Of a stretch of DNA of 64,000 nt, positions 19,474 through 29,701 are shown piece after piece. Below the pieces are notes generated by a model. That model had not been told where the DNA came from, did no database searches, and was given only the letters and a program-made list of their open reading frames with translations. The DNA is taken from NCBI GenBank assembly GCA_947650285.1, contig CANTFL010000428.1, positions 1 to 64,000 on the forward strand, given 5' to 3'. Made by a program: the position numbers and the translations under genes. Every line of letters starts with the position of its first letter. Positions within the stretch are counted from its first letter, which is position 1. The stretch is from Hyaloperonospora brassicae. Taxonomy: Eukaryota > Oomycota > Peronosporomycetes > Peronosporales > Peronosporaceae.

Positions 19474-20053
19474 TTTCAGAACTGAGCGGGGGTCGGTCAC
19501 AGACGCAAAATGGTAAAAAAAAAGAATTAGGGACGTGTGGTTTATGTGTGCCACACAAACTTGCGTATTTTAGGACGTGGGGCATTTTTCTATTTTCCAA
19601 TTATCTGGGGCATTTTTTTCCAGTTATCCGGGGCATTTTATTTCTTTTCGTGATTAAATGGGGCATTTTTATATTTCTTTATAAAATACCTAATATCACA
19701 TCCTGCAAAATTTTCCTTTTTGTATCACATTTTACACAAATCATAACTTAAATGCAGGTCATACAATAGCCAAAATCATCTTTAAATAGTGCTGGACGCG
19801 TTCAATGAAAACTGAGCAGCTGGATAGCGTACAAGCTTTCAGATTAGGGCATGTATGTCCTTAAAAATGTACAGATGTATGCATTGCGTAACTTGACGAT
19901 TTCAACCTTAATTATCGTTCATTTTTAAACGGAAGTTATCGATTGAGTATCGGCACAGATTCTACACTCGAGCGTGTAAGCGATACAAGCTTCAGAATAA
20001 AAGTTGACAAAAGATGACAAATATGCTATCGCGCTTAGTATTTGGATCATCAT

Positions 20054-20446
20054 TGTAACGGAGAAGCCCGTTACATGGAATTGTCACTTTAAAGAAACAA
20101 TGACAATAAAGAATATTGTGTTGAATAATTTTTAAACAATATCACCGATAGTGGAGATATTGGTGAAGCGACCAAAGGGTCTGCTCATTGGTTGATATCT
20201 TGACGATATCAACCCACCAATCGCCGCAGGACGCGCGCAATGAGTGGTGACGAGACGTCACCATACACTCAGTTCGATTAACATGATTAAGTCAGGTTAA
20301 ACATAGAGACAGTAACAAAAGACTTAATTACATTTATACAACAGTTCTACTTTTCCCTTATCTACGCTTCCTCGTTTGTCTCTTGTACGTCTGTCGGGCG
20401 CACCAAAACCCTTGCGTTAAGTTACGCAAGGGTGTGCCCCGTTACA
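20054..20446 (+). repeat. Element B 5' LTR
   Basis: 393 bp from TGTAACGGAG to CCCCGTTACA. It is related to the LTR of A in reverse orientation (shared ends and hairpins such as GTTGATATC with GATATCAAC), but clearly diverged in the middle. ATCAT precedes it. Confidence 0.9.
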
Positions 20447-20448
20447 CC

Positions 20449-20460
20449 TGGTAGCACTTT
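20449..20460 (+). promoter_or_regulatory. Primer binding site, element B
   Basis: TGGTAGCACTTT starts two bases after the LTR end, identical to element A and consistent with an initiator-Met tRNA primer. Confidence 0.7.
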
Positions 20461-20490
20461 GTAGTCCTTCCAAGGACCATATCATCCAAC

Positions 20491-21663
20491 ATGAACATGT
20501 TGGATGAAGAAGACACCTTTTACGCTACGCGTGAAGGGTTTACCCATTTTAGTGACATCGAATGGGGTGCGGTAGAACGAATGAGTTCTACCGTAGGCGA
20601 ACTCGTCGTCAGCACCATGTTGGAGTCTCTAGACAGAGACCAACAACATGCCGCTATAGCCAAGTTCATTCAGAATGAACTTGCTCTCGAGAGGGAGAAA
20701 GTAGCCTTGCTTCACCAGCAAGGCTCTCAACAGGCCGAGCAGTTGAGAGAACTCGGTGCTCAACAGACGGAGCTGTTGAGACAGCAGCAATTCCATGCTG
20801 CTGTGGGCGGGACGGCACATGCGCGTCGTCCCGAGGTCATGAAAGTTGACATCTCCAAGTACAGTGGAGTCCCGGAGGACTCCCTGTTACTATGGTTTGT
20901 CGAACTCGACAGAGCCTTAAGGGCTCGTCGCGTCGAAGATGAGCAAATGAAACTCACATTTGCTTCAACCCACTTGGCAGGGCGTGCTAAAACTTGGTCC
21001 ATGGGGCTCGAGAGTAGCGACCCAAATGTGTTTAGGTCGCTAGATGACTTTAAGGCCCGGCTCAGACAAACGTTTGAGCCGCCACGTGCTGAGTTCAGGG
21101 CTCGTTCAGAGCTCCTGAAACTCAAGCAGGGTAAGCGTGATGTGCACGCTTACGCTCAACATATACGACTCCTTGCGAGAAGTATAACGGCTAACCCAGT
21201 ATATGAACACACGTTGATTACGGTGTTCATGCAAGGGCTCGCAGAAGAGCCTGTCAGGATCCACCTGTTCCGCCTTGAGCTGAATACGCTTGAAGAAGCG
21301 ATATCAGCCGCGGAACAGGAAGACTTTGGCATGAGAGAGGCTCATGCTAGCTCAAGCGCTTACCGTCCACCGAGACGACAAGAGACTAGAGGTCCAGAAC
21401 TAATAGACCTCTGCTATGTTGAGAGCGAGAGACCTCGCTCTTCAAACAACAAGCGATTGCAGAAGTGCAATCTCTGTCAGAAGTTAAAGCACTACTCATA
21501 TGAGTGTAGTGCTCTACGCGCAGTACCAAACAGTACTGAGCGAAATGACCTACCATTTGCCAAAAGGGCAATGGGCGTGGACTCAGCGCTGTTGCAAAGC
21601 CGCAACAGCGAAACGGACCATCAAAAAATGGTCGGGGTCAGTAGGGGCGGAGAGCTTTACTGA
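20491..21663 (+). CDS. gag: Element B Gag
   Basis: 390 codons, aligned with Gag of A almost throughout: ISKYSGVPEDSLLLWFVELD, FKARLRQTFEPPRAEFRARS, LLKLKQGKRDVHAYAQHIR and the CCHC knuckle CNLCQKLKHYSYEC. After the knuckle, one base is missing relative to A (GCCAAAAGGG against GCCAGAAAGGG). The last 30 or so residues are therefore in another frame and end differently (VGVSRGGELY). This shift also puts the A AAA AAT heptamer at 21623-21629 out of register with the ribosome. Confidence 0.85.
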   Translation: MNMLDEEDTFYATREGFTHFSDIEWGAVERMSSTVGELVVSTMLESLDRDQQHAAIAKFIQNELALEREKVALLHQQGSQQAEQLRELGAQQTELLRQQQFHAAVGGTAHARRPEVMKVDISKYSGVPEDSLLLWFVELDRALRARRVEDEQMKLTFASTHLAGRAKTWSMGLESSDPNVFRSLDDFKARLRQTFEPPRAEFRARSELLKLKQGKRDVHAYAQHIRLLARSITANPVYEHTLITVFMQGLAEEPVRIHLFRLELNTLEEAISAAEQEDFGMREAHASSSAYRPPRRQETRGPELIDLCYVESERPRSSNNKRLQKCNLCQKLKHYSYECSALRAVPNSTERNDLPFAKRAMGVDSALLQSRNSETDHQKMVGVSRGGELY

Positions 21664-22411
21664 TCCAGCAACCTCAAGAGAATTTGCAAATCTCTTGACG
21701 AAAGTTGCTCCAGATACACAATCATTGTGTGTCTCTGCACCTGATGATGACGTTTCGCTCATCACCTTGAAGTTGGAAGCGACAAATGATTTGTCACTTC
21801 GTGCCCTAGTAGATCGTGGGGCGTCGAACAACTTTGTTCGTCGCCAGTCACTAGAGGGTCATAGGCTCAAGTTCGATGAGCGCGACATTCCCCTCACGAG
21901 GATGATGGTGCACCTTGCAACAGGCGCATCGATAACCGTTAAGAAACGTGTAGTCGGAATCCACTACACGTTGGAGGGCGAACAGTACGATGATGACTTC
22001 ATCGTACTAGATCTGGATGACAAATTTGATGTCATCCTGGGATTACCTTGGCTCAGAAGGTACGAGCCAAGAGTGAGCTGGCAGCATCGATCTGTAAAGA
22101 TGCCCGCCGCTTGTTCATCATTTGGCCATCTGATGAAAATTTTGGAGCGTCCACAAGCGTGTGGATGTTCTGCGAGTGAGTGCGATGGCCTCACTTGCGG
22201 TACGGTCGTTCGCACGACCGTACAAGATCACAGTGTAGTTGATCACTACACTGTGGAGCAAGCTCCCGGCGGCTGTACAGGAGTACAGGCTGCGCCGAAG
22301 GTCCACCACTCGAATAAGTCGAGTGGACCGGGACATGGATGCATGCCTAGCGGGCGACATCCTAGCAAGAAAAAAACCGGTTGCCCACAAGCGGCAACAC
22401 GGATATCCTAG
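21630..22411 (+). pseudogene. Element B retropepsin region
   Basis: Same reading as in A: WSGSVGAESFTDPATSREFA, the active-site block LRALVDRGASNNFV at about 21800-21835, and FIVLDLDDKFDVILGLPWLR. The catalytic Asp is retained (codon 21812-21814), but the next residue is Arg instead of Thr/Ser/Cys, which may abolish activity. The frame ends at 22411 in the variable tail, after which the linker continues in other frames. Confidence 0.8.
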
Positions 22412-22689
22412 GTCGAATAAAGGGTTGACCGTAGAGGATCGGTACCTGACAGCGGTTGCTGAGCCACAGTTAGAAGGCGTCGAGGGAATAAGTCCCCACG
22501 TACTTGAGGAAGGACATTCCTCAAGAGTCGCTTGCTGAAGGATTAGGCCCTCAGCAACCTGTCGAAAGAAGTTCCCAGGAAGTAATTGAGGCATTTAACG
22601 TCTTGGTCAATGACGGATCAAGCGTAGGCGCTTATACGCTTGATCTGATTGTGCCTTCGAAGTTAAATTAGGAGATTACTCAATTGCCT

Positions 22690-23188
22690 ACGCTTGAACC
22701 TGAACGGTTCTTTCGTGATCTGCGTAGTGTCAAAGTCAAGCAGATACTGCATACTCGTCGCAGAGGATGAGTATGTCGCCGACGTTCGGTCGGCAACAGT
22801 GTTTGCTGAGAACGAACAGGTTCTCATCAGCTCATTAATGGACGAAAGTGTCCTCGATGAGAATACTTGGATTGAGCGATACACGTCTCAATTCTGGTAG
22901 TCGCTTCAGGCAATTTCTTTGTATAAGGATTCGATCGAATTCAAGGATGTGTTCCCTGAATCCGTACCTTGCGAGTTGCCTAAGAATAAATGCACTCGTC
23001 ACGAGATCGAGCTCAAACCGGGCTCGAAGTACTGTGTCATGAAGCAGTGGACACTGCCTCGTGAACAAGTACTAGCGATCGACAAGTTCTTTGCCGATCG
23101 CTTTTCAGCGGGCCATGTGAGGGGAAATTACTTCCTCTAACATCTCTCGGAACTTCTGTGTGCGAAAGGCTACAGCAGGTGGAGGATA
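22690..23188 (+). pseudogene. Element B linker and RT start, damaged
   Basis: CILVAEDEYVADVRSATVFA and RYTSQFW, the stop TAG, then LYKDSIEFKDVFPESVPCEL and KPGSKYCVMKQWTLPREQVL, ending GHVRGNYFL and TAA. Element A reads GHVRESTSPHSSPTFCVRK here, so B has suffered indels that shift the frame just before the fingers motif. The same lesion, base for base, is present in the X/Y arms (48528-49030). Confidence 0.8.
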
Positions 23189-24079
23189 GTGCACGCATTC
23201 AACAAGTTAAATTATGCGACGGTACCGGCTCAGACGCCGATACCGAGGAAGGACGTAATCATAGATGGTATGTTAAAGGGTACCATCTTTCCGTCCATGG
23301 ATCTGATGGATGGATCCTATCAGATTCTCATGCGTGAACGGGACATCCCGTACATAGCAGTGAGCACCTCCATCGGTATGCTGTGGGAGTGGCTAGTGCT
23401 GTCACAGGGGCTGAGTAATGCCCCTGCAACATTCAACAGATGTGTAACAAATCTGTTGAGACCAGTGCGGGATTTTGCACCGAGTTACTTCGACGATGTG
23501 TTCGTTCATAGTCGGGCTATGGACGGAAAGACGGACGTTGAAGTTCATAGAACTCACGTTCGCCAAGTCCTCCAACTTATGCGCAAGCATAAGTTGTACG
23601 CCAACCTCAAGAAGTGTATATTCGAGGCTACCGAAATACCACTTCTTGGGTGCATCGTGGACAAGCGCAGCGCACGCCCTGATCCTGGAAAGATCAAGCC
23701 GAACACCGACTGGACAGTACCAGTCGATGTCAAGGGACTTCGTCAGCTCCTTGGTCTAGCGGTGTTCTTGCACAAGTGCTCGCGCAACCACGCCGAGATG
23801 ACGATACATCTTTCTTGGTTACTCAAAAATAATGTCAAATGGTCACGGAACGCTGACTGTCAGCGTTACTTCGAAGGTATCAGTCAAAGCTTGATGCAGT
23901 CGCCCATACTGGCGATTGCAGATCAGGACATACCATTTCATGTGATCTGTGACGCCAACGATTTTGTAATCGGCTGTGCGCTAATGCAGTTCGAGGCAGA
24001 GGGCGCGGAGCGCGTCATCTGCTATCAGTCGCGTCAGCTGCAAGCAGCTGAGCGCAAATACCCAGTGCATGACAAGTAA
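23189..24079 (+). pseudogene. Element B RT palm and RNase H start
   Basis: An open stretch from HAFNKLNYATVPAQTPIPRK through FPSMDLMDGSYQILM, LVLSQGLSNAPATFNRC and APSYFDDVFVHSRAM (intact YFDD box). It continues to the RNase H block FHVICDANDFVIGCALMQ and QAAERKYPVHDK. A TAA replaces the Glu codon of the usual KELL motif at 24079, so RNase H is cut short. This copy shows what the YFDD box of A looked like before its nonsense change. Confidence 0.88.
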
Positions 24080-25187
24080 CTCCTCACCATGAATTATGCA
24101 ATGGCTAAGTTCCAATTCTATCTCTTGAAAGGTAGACCGTTCATCTTGTCTACACGGACCATGCGTCATTACGCACGGCCGTAAACAGCCCACACCTTTC
24201 GCAGAGAATGGCGAGGTGGCTGTCTTTCTTCGCGTAGTACAACTTCTCCGTGGAGTATAAACCAGGACGACTAAACGTAGTCGCTAATGCGCTTTCGCGC
24301 CGGCCCGATTTCAAGCCGGACGCACAATCCAACAGTGAGAATAAGCCCACTGTTGCGACACTGAGAGTCAGTGTTCAGTCGTCAAGCTTACTTGACGACG
24401 TACGAAAGGCATACGCAGAAGATACGGATCTTCTGCGATCAATGGATCACCTGGTGCATCCATCCAGTAAATCATTGAAGGATATACCGGCTTTGTACCG
24501 ATCCTCATCGGATCGGTACACAACGCGTAACGGACTGTATATATTATACAGCTGTTGACGGCGACATCCCTTGTGTCGTCGTCCCCACTCATAATGATTT
24601 GAGGTTACGCATCATGTACGAGTGGTTCGATGCCCCAACAGGTGGCCATCGTGGTAGAGAAAAGACTTACCTCACGGTAAGTCGTGACTTTTACTGGTCC
24701 CGCCAGTATCAGTTTGTACGCAAGTACATATGTACTTTCGAGGTTTGTCAACGGGCGAAGCCTAGTCCCTCATCCCGTGCGCCATTGCAGCCTCTGCCTG
24801 TCCCGGTAGAGTGCTGGCAGTCCGTTTCAATGGACTTCGTCTTCAGGTTTCCCGAAGACGACCACAAAAATAATGGCATTCTTGTGTTCGTTGATCGGTT
24901 CAGCAAGATGTGCATCTTGCTGCAGTGCCCGAGTCCATCACGGCACCCGGCTGTGCTCGTGTCTTTCTTGACACAATCTTCTGACTCCACGGGTTGCCCC
25001 GTGAACTCGTATCTGACCGTGACCCTCGGTTCACGGCGGCATTTTGGCAAATTGTGTTCCGTTTTCTTGGAACACGATTGAAGGTGTCTACTTCTGAACA
25101 TCCGGAAACAGATGGTCAGACGGAACGTGCGAACCGTGTCCTCGAAGGAATCCTTCGAGGATATGTCCACTCGTTTTCGAGTTGAAG
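24080..25187 (+). pseudogene. Element B RNase H end and integrase core
   Basis: After the stop, sequence continues with the connector (EYKPGRLNVVANALSRRPDF, LYRSSSDRYTTRNG). Then comes the integrase zinc region HRGREKTYLTVSRDFYWSRQ with CEVCQ altered to FEVCQ, and SMDFVFRFPEDDHKN. A frameshift follows, with [15 protein letters not shown] and [20 protein letters not shown] in the next frame. The D, D and E residues can be located. The frame ends at the same TGA as in A (SFSS, stop, SEFLLLEEFA). Confidence 0.82.
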
Positions 25188-25589
25188 CGAATTCCTTCTT
25201 CTGGAGGAATTCGCCATCAATAATTCGGTGCATGCTTCAACACAGCACACACCGTTTTACGTGAATGGTTTACGCCATCCACGAGTGCCCACCCTTATAG
25301 AGTGTGAATCTTGGAATAGGGGGTAGGGACTCGCTCGAGCAAAAACCGTTTTGGCTCTTGCTCATCACGTGTCGACGCTGACGTCGTCACGTATGATGCC
25401 GATGTCGACAATGTCGACATCGATGAAGTACACCACCTCAATAATAGCGGCAACGCTATTATTGACTCGGATGATGATGACGATGCTGGTATATTCAGCA
25501 TCTTCAACGATTATGACCGCGAGGAAGAAGACAACCTCGCTGAAGAAGAGAACGATCTCTTAGCAGTGCGCACGAAGCGTACTGAAAGA

Positions 25590-26078
25590 CAAAATAAAGA
25601 GTTAGCAGAGAACTTTCTGCTGACTCGAGAGGCGGTAATTTGTTTCGTTTAGGACTCCATCGTAAATGCGGTGGACCGCCAGAAACGGAACGCAGACAAG
25701 AATGGAAGAGCAAATGTTCTTTCATTTAAAGATAACGACTTAGTACTACTGTCTACGGTAAACTTACCTGGACGTGCAGTCACTAGTGTCGGCAGTAGAA
25801 AACTACTGCCGAAATACATTGGACCCTTTCGTGTGTTGAATCGTAAGGGCAATGCATACACGATCGAATTGCCACGTAGGATACGCACGCATCCTACGTG
25901 GTACGTGGGGCGACTCAGACCGTACTGTCGGAACGAGTCTTCTTCTTCCGATGATGATAGCCCCCACGTTCAAGAAAATCCATCATGTTCTTACGTTCTC
26001 GATCCAGACGATCCGTCTGGTCGCGCAAAAAGATACCTCGGAACTCAACCGAGATATCTCCCCGCGAGGTGTCGCTAG
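25590..26078 (+). pseudogene. Element B integrase C-terminal domain
   Basis: NGRANVLSFKDNDLVLLSTV, LLPKYIGPFRVLNRKGNAY and RIRTHPTWYVGRLRPYC, as in A. An in-frame stop appears just upstream (about 25652). The last third overlaps the antisense frame of element B. Confidence 0.8.
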
Positions 26079-27518
26079 CTCGCCGTAAAGGGAGCGGACA
26101 TCCCGCTAATCCTGAAGCTGCGCTGTGGCGTAATCGGCGCGGTCTCTTGCCCGATCAGCCTCGCGATCCTTGCGGTTATTCCGCACGGTATCAGTCAAAG
26201 CGTAGCGCCGGTCGCGCTCGTGCTTCAAGTCATCGCGCAGTTCCTCGATTGCGCGATCAATCTCGTAAGGGTCGAGATGGTGAGCAGAATCATCTGGAGG
26301 AGGTCTTTCCTCCTCCACCATATCCTTTGGTGGATTCTCACGGTGGTCAACGCTTTCTAGCGGAGCGTATCTTGAATCACCGTGACGATTCAGGATAAAG
26401 GGCGAGCTACCTCGTCCAGTGGCGGGGGTATCCACCCTCTTGGAACATCTGGGAGCTCCGCTCTCAGCTGTTGATGGATGTTGAAGGTCTCGTCCACCAG
26501 TGTGACGAGACCCGTCCGATGAGTCCGAGGGCCCATCGGTAAACACGCGCCCTAGGCGCTTGTAGACGGAGTGCAAGTTTGCAATCGCGTCACGCATCTC
26601 AGCCGAGATGTGTGCCCTTCCCCAGGGCAAATCTAGGGAATACACGTCCCTCTGCGCACGTTGCGAGTTTTCAGCACAACTCGCACAAGGGTCTCCCCAT
26701 GTGAGGCAAGGAATGCCGGCCTCACTTGATAAACGATGAAACCGGTACTTGGCACCGGTTGGCGTTCGTTTTTCGAACCTGAGGCGTACTGCCTCAAGCT
26801 TCTTGAGCCACCCTTCACTTCTAAAATTTTTTACGTTTTGGACGAACGCGTTCCACGCTGCCAAACGCGAGTTTTTGTCACACTTTTGGTTGCCGTTTTA
26901 CCATCGATGTCTAAGAAAGACATCAAGATAAAAATCTTCTTCAGCGCGAAAGTTAGTCGCGCTGGAATTCAAGCCATGAAGCTCGGTCGCATCGAATAAG
27001 GGTATTCGATGGTGTTGGTCTGTCTCGTGAGACAAGCTGTTGATGAGCCGCTCGGGCAGACGCCACGGCTTCGGGTCATCACGCTTCGAAGCGGTACCTC
27101 TGTCGGTACCACGGCTCCCATAATGACGACGGCTCACGCCGTCGTCATCACGCTCGTGCGAAGAAGCACGAGTCGGCGGTGGTAAGGAATGATATTCCTC
27201 ACCACTCTGATCACCTTCATCATCACTGCCGAACAGACTGTGTTGCAACTCACGAGTCCGTTCGTTCGGCAGTGGCCTTGGCGAATACTGAGACGTAGCC
27301 GGTGATCGAGACGCCTCTGGAACATTGCTTGAGTCAGACACGTCTGACTCGCCAGAGAAAATGACCTCAATGTCGGGGTCATCATGCGCACGCGGTGAGG
27401 TGCCGCGTGCACTTGCAGCACCTGTTGCTGCAGGCGAAGAACGAGCAGCAGACGACGAATCGTCTGCCGCAGAGGCTGGCACAGCACCAGGCTGTGCGGG
27501 TCTTGAGTCACCTCGCAT
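25914..27518 (-). pseudogene. Antisense ORF of element B
   Basis: Mirror of the antisense frame in A, starting at ATG 27518 and read on the strand opposite gag-pol. It is open to the TAA after FLRHRW (shared with A, near 26898), then open again for about 250 codons to 26106. Where A has its second TAA (8414), B has Glu, so the frame was continuous through the chromodomain overlap. A TAG and a one-base deletion then damage the coiled coil, although HRLSSEVS-type zipper sequence is still legible. The acidic SGESDVSDS block and the IPLFDATELHGL core are retained. Function is unknown. Confidence 0.65.
26190..26545 (+). pseudogene. Element B chromodomain, truncated
   Basis: GGQRFLAERILNHRDDSG is followed by TAA at about 26396. 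[20 protein letters not shown] and VEGLVHQCDETRP then continue in the same region. The domain is recognisable but would not be made whole. It is overlapped throughout by the antisense frame. Confidence 0.8.
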
Positions 27519-27643
27519 AGAAATGTTTACTATCCGAGGTCAGGTCAAGTTATGAACGGAATTGACCCAACAAGTGCTCCCTGTCCCAATGGTGACGAAT
27601 GAGTGGCGACAATATTTTCGATAGTCACACGGTGACTATCAGT

Positions 27644-27656
27644 TAAGGGGGGGGGG
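27644..27656 (+). promoter_or_regulatory. Polypurine tract, element B
   Basis: AAGGGGGGGGGG precedes TGA and the 3' LTR at 27660. It is the same position and composition as in A. Confidence 0.85.
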
Positions 27657-27659
27657 TGA

Positions 27660-28053
27660 TGTAACGGGGCAGCCCCTTACATGGAATTGTCACTTTAAAG
27701 AAACAATGACAATAAAGAATATTAAGTTGAATAGTCTTTGAACAATATCACCGATAGTGGTGATATTGGTGAAGCGACCAAAGGGTCTGCTCATTGGTTG
27801 ATATCTTGACGATATCAACCCACCAATCGCCGCAGGACGCGCGCAATGAGTGGTGACGAGACGTCACCATACACTCAGTTCGATTAACATGATTAAGTCA
27901 GGTTAAACATAGAGACAGTAACAAAAGACTTAATTACATTTATACAACAGTTCTACTTTTCCCTTATCTACGCTTCCTCGTTTGTCTCATGTACGTCTGT
28001 CGGGCGCACCAAAACCCTTGCGTTAAGTTCACGCAAGGGTGTGCCCCGTTACA
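27660..28053 (+). repeat. Element B 3' LTR
   Basis: 394 bp, starting TGTAACGGGGC and ending CCCCGTTACA, closely similar to 20054-20446 with a small number of differences. It is followed by ATCAT. Confidence 0.9.
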
Positions 28054-28964
28054 ATCATAACGCCTGTAATTCGTATCCCATAGTGGATTGGTCGACTAAA
28101 AATGAAGGGACAATATCGTGATCTCGTCGTAGTTGAAAAAAGCAAGAGCTCATTTTTATTGCATAAAGACGTCCGGGTTGAATACACATCTCGTTCTTAC
28201 GATAGAGCTACATATATCGAACAAGCATTTGTTTTGACGACTGTTGTTTCCAGAACACATTTGTAGTTTGTTCCTATCCCGATTAATAAGGTATCCCTCA
28301 ATACCAAAGCTATATGAGTATAAATCTATTCCTATAGATATATGCATATGGTTTCGTGTCCTATTTTACAATGCCGCGTCAAGAAACTATCTCCGACACG
28401 CTACAGTCAAAGCAAACGCATGCCGAATCGATTGAACTCGGTTCTTCATTTTGTCCTCGAAGTCGATATTGACGGAGACACGAGGAAGGACGGATGACTG
28501 GAGAACCTCCTCGATGCGAGTATACCGGAATGACTGTCAAACACACGTGGGACTACTGTATCAGATAAAATCGCGTATTTGTATTGTTTGTAACGCCACT
28601 ACTACCTCAACCATCTTGCTTGTCCTCGAAGGCGTCGTCGACCCAGTCACTCTCCCAAACACCACCCTGTCGTCACCTCTTCGTCACCGGTGCTTTCAGA
28701 CAAGTTGACGAAGGTCTCTCCAGTACGCCGACCTTCTCCACCTTCCTTCGTCGTTTTCTTGGCATTGACGGCATTCTCAACGAGCTTCAGTGCTCTCGTT
28801 CTCCTCTCCTTCGACTTCCTTCCCTCCTTCAGCCGCACTTGCTGACTCATCCACCAGCGTTCCAAAAACTGGTATCGGAGTCAAAGCCTGTGTCTTTTTC
28901 AGAAATCTCTCTGGCAAGACCATGCGCAAAGCTGTAGTGGGGTTCGTTTGTCTTGTTCGTGAAC

Positions 28965-29543
28965 CTACTCTTCGGCGGGCAACGCAGGAGTAGTGTTCTC
29001 GTCTTCTTCCTGGACCTTCTCTTCATCGACACCCGCTGCTTCCGACGGCTTGATGACTGACGATGGATCCGTTTTTTCCTCCTCTTTTTTATTTTCCTCC
29101 TCCCCCTCCTCCTCCTCCTCCTCCTCTTCCTCCTCCTCCTCATCTTCTTCCTCCTCCTCCTCTTCCTCCTCTTCTTCTTCCTCCTCCTCCTCTTCCTCCT
29201 CTTCCTCCTCCTCCTCCTCCTCCTCCTCCTCCTCTTCTTCCTCCTCCTCCTCCTCTTCTTTGTTTTCTTGCTCTTCGGCGCTCTTCTCTTCTTCAGCGAC
29301 CAGCTCGGTCAGACCACTGGTCGACACCGGCGTTACTGAGTTCCCCGTCGCCACAGACTCATCCACCTCTTCTTCGGCGTCAGCTGCCGGAACCGGGTCC
29401 TCTTCGCCAGTCGTCATCAGCACTCTTCGAAGGTTGACACCCATATCGGCAGTCACCGTTTGCATTGCGGCTTCGGCGCCCAAACTCGAGGGCAACGTCG
29501 CCGACAGAAGCAAGGCGAACAACGCGGCGTAAAAAGCTTGCAT
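28965..29543 (-). CDS. Secreted acidic RxLR-like protein, copy 1
   Basis: 192 residues from ATG 29543. An in-frame ATG 48 bases upstream exists, but the second Met begins a proper signal peptide. MQAFYAALFALLLSATLPSS, then LGA, gives a hydrophobic core with likely cleavage near residue 23. NLRRVLM at residues 37-43 followed by GEED at 46-49 resembles a degenerate RxLR-EER leader of oomycete effectors, in the expected place. The rest is Ser/Thr/Glu-rich and holds a long, almost pure Glu tract (GAG/GAA repeats, about 29100-29260), then DPSSVIKPSEAAGVDEEK. It is probably secreted; delivery into plant cells is inference only. A GTAGGT donor-like site overlaps the stop, so a spliced C-terminus is possible. 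Confidence 0.7.
   Translation of the reverse strand: MQAFYAALFALLLSATLPSSLGAEAAMQTVTADMGVNLRRVLMTTGEEDPVPAADAEEEVDESVATGNSVTPVSTSGLTELVAEEEKSAEEQENKEEEEEEEEEEEEEEEEEEEEEEEEEEEEEEEEEEEEEEDEEEEEEEEEEEEGEEENKKEEEKTDPSSVIKPSEAAGVDEEKVQEEDENTTPALPAEE
29098..29262 (-). repeat. GAG/GAA microsatellite coding poly-Glu (copy 1)
   Basis: A purine triplet repeat on the gene strand that encodes the Glu tract. Length differs from copy 2, and copy 3 has an interrupted version with Lys, Asn, Gly and Gln. Triplet slippage keeps the frame. Confidence 0.9.
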
Positions 29544-29701
29544 ACTCGATAAGTGGCTAGATCCAGAATGGCCGAGTCGGTGCGGCAGCACAGGGTGACA
29601 GGTATCACCCGCACGCTCAACGACGACTCCGAGTTGGTCGAAATCGGTTGAGCGTATCCTGGATCGTTGTCAACTCGACCACAGTATTGTTTCACCGATA
29701 A

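Larger units (their letters stand above)
18320..19690. mobile_element. Inverted-repeat element with GGGGCATTTT subrepeats
   Basis: Sequence at 18320-18402 reappears inverted at 19571-19690. Shared blocks are AGGACGTGGGGCATTT, TTTTCCAATTATCT and GGGGCATTTTT. Each arm is itself a short tandem array whose unit starts GGGGCATTTT (three units left, four right). The spacer is about 1.17 kb and holds a low-complexity tract and a degenerate zinc-knuckle frame. Long inverted ends with subterminal repeats suggest a non-autonomous or decayed DNA transposon of Mutator-like type. No transposase core or clear target duplication was found. Confidence 0.45.
20054..28053 (+). mobile_element. Element B, Ty3/gypsy chromovirus
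   Basis: An 8.0-kb plus-strand relative of element A with target duplication ATCAT (20049-20053 and 28054-28058). LTRs are 20054-20446 and 27660-28053. Gene order is as in A, including the antisense frame. It is more decayed: a one-base deletion in gag's tail, several pol stops and frameshifts, and a stop inside the chromodomain. A segment of about 500 bp around the protease-RT linker is identical to the X/Y elements, not to A, so B is mosaic. Confidence 0.92.

Noticed and set aside
28993..29532. Long Ser-rich and Pro-rich frames opposite the effector genes (also 44353-44865, 62758-63264)
   Set aside because: They are the complements of the GAG/GAA repeat (CTC/TTC read as Ser, Leu or Pro). 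The signal peptide and leader are on the other strand.
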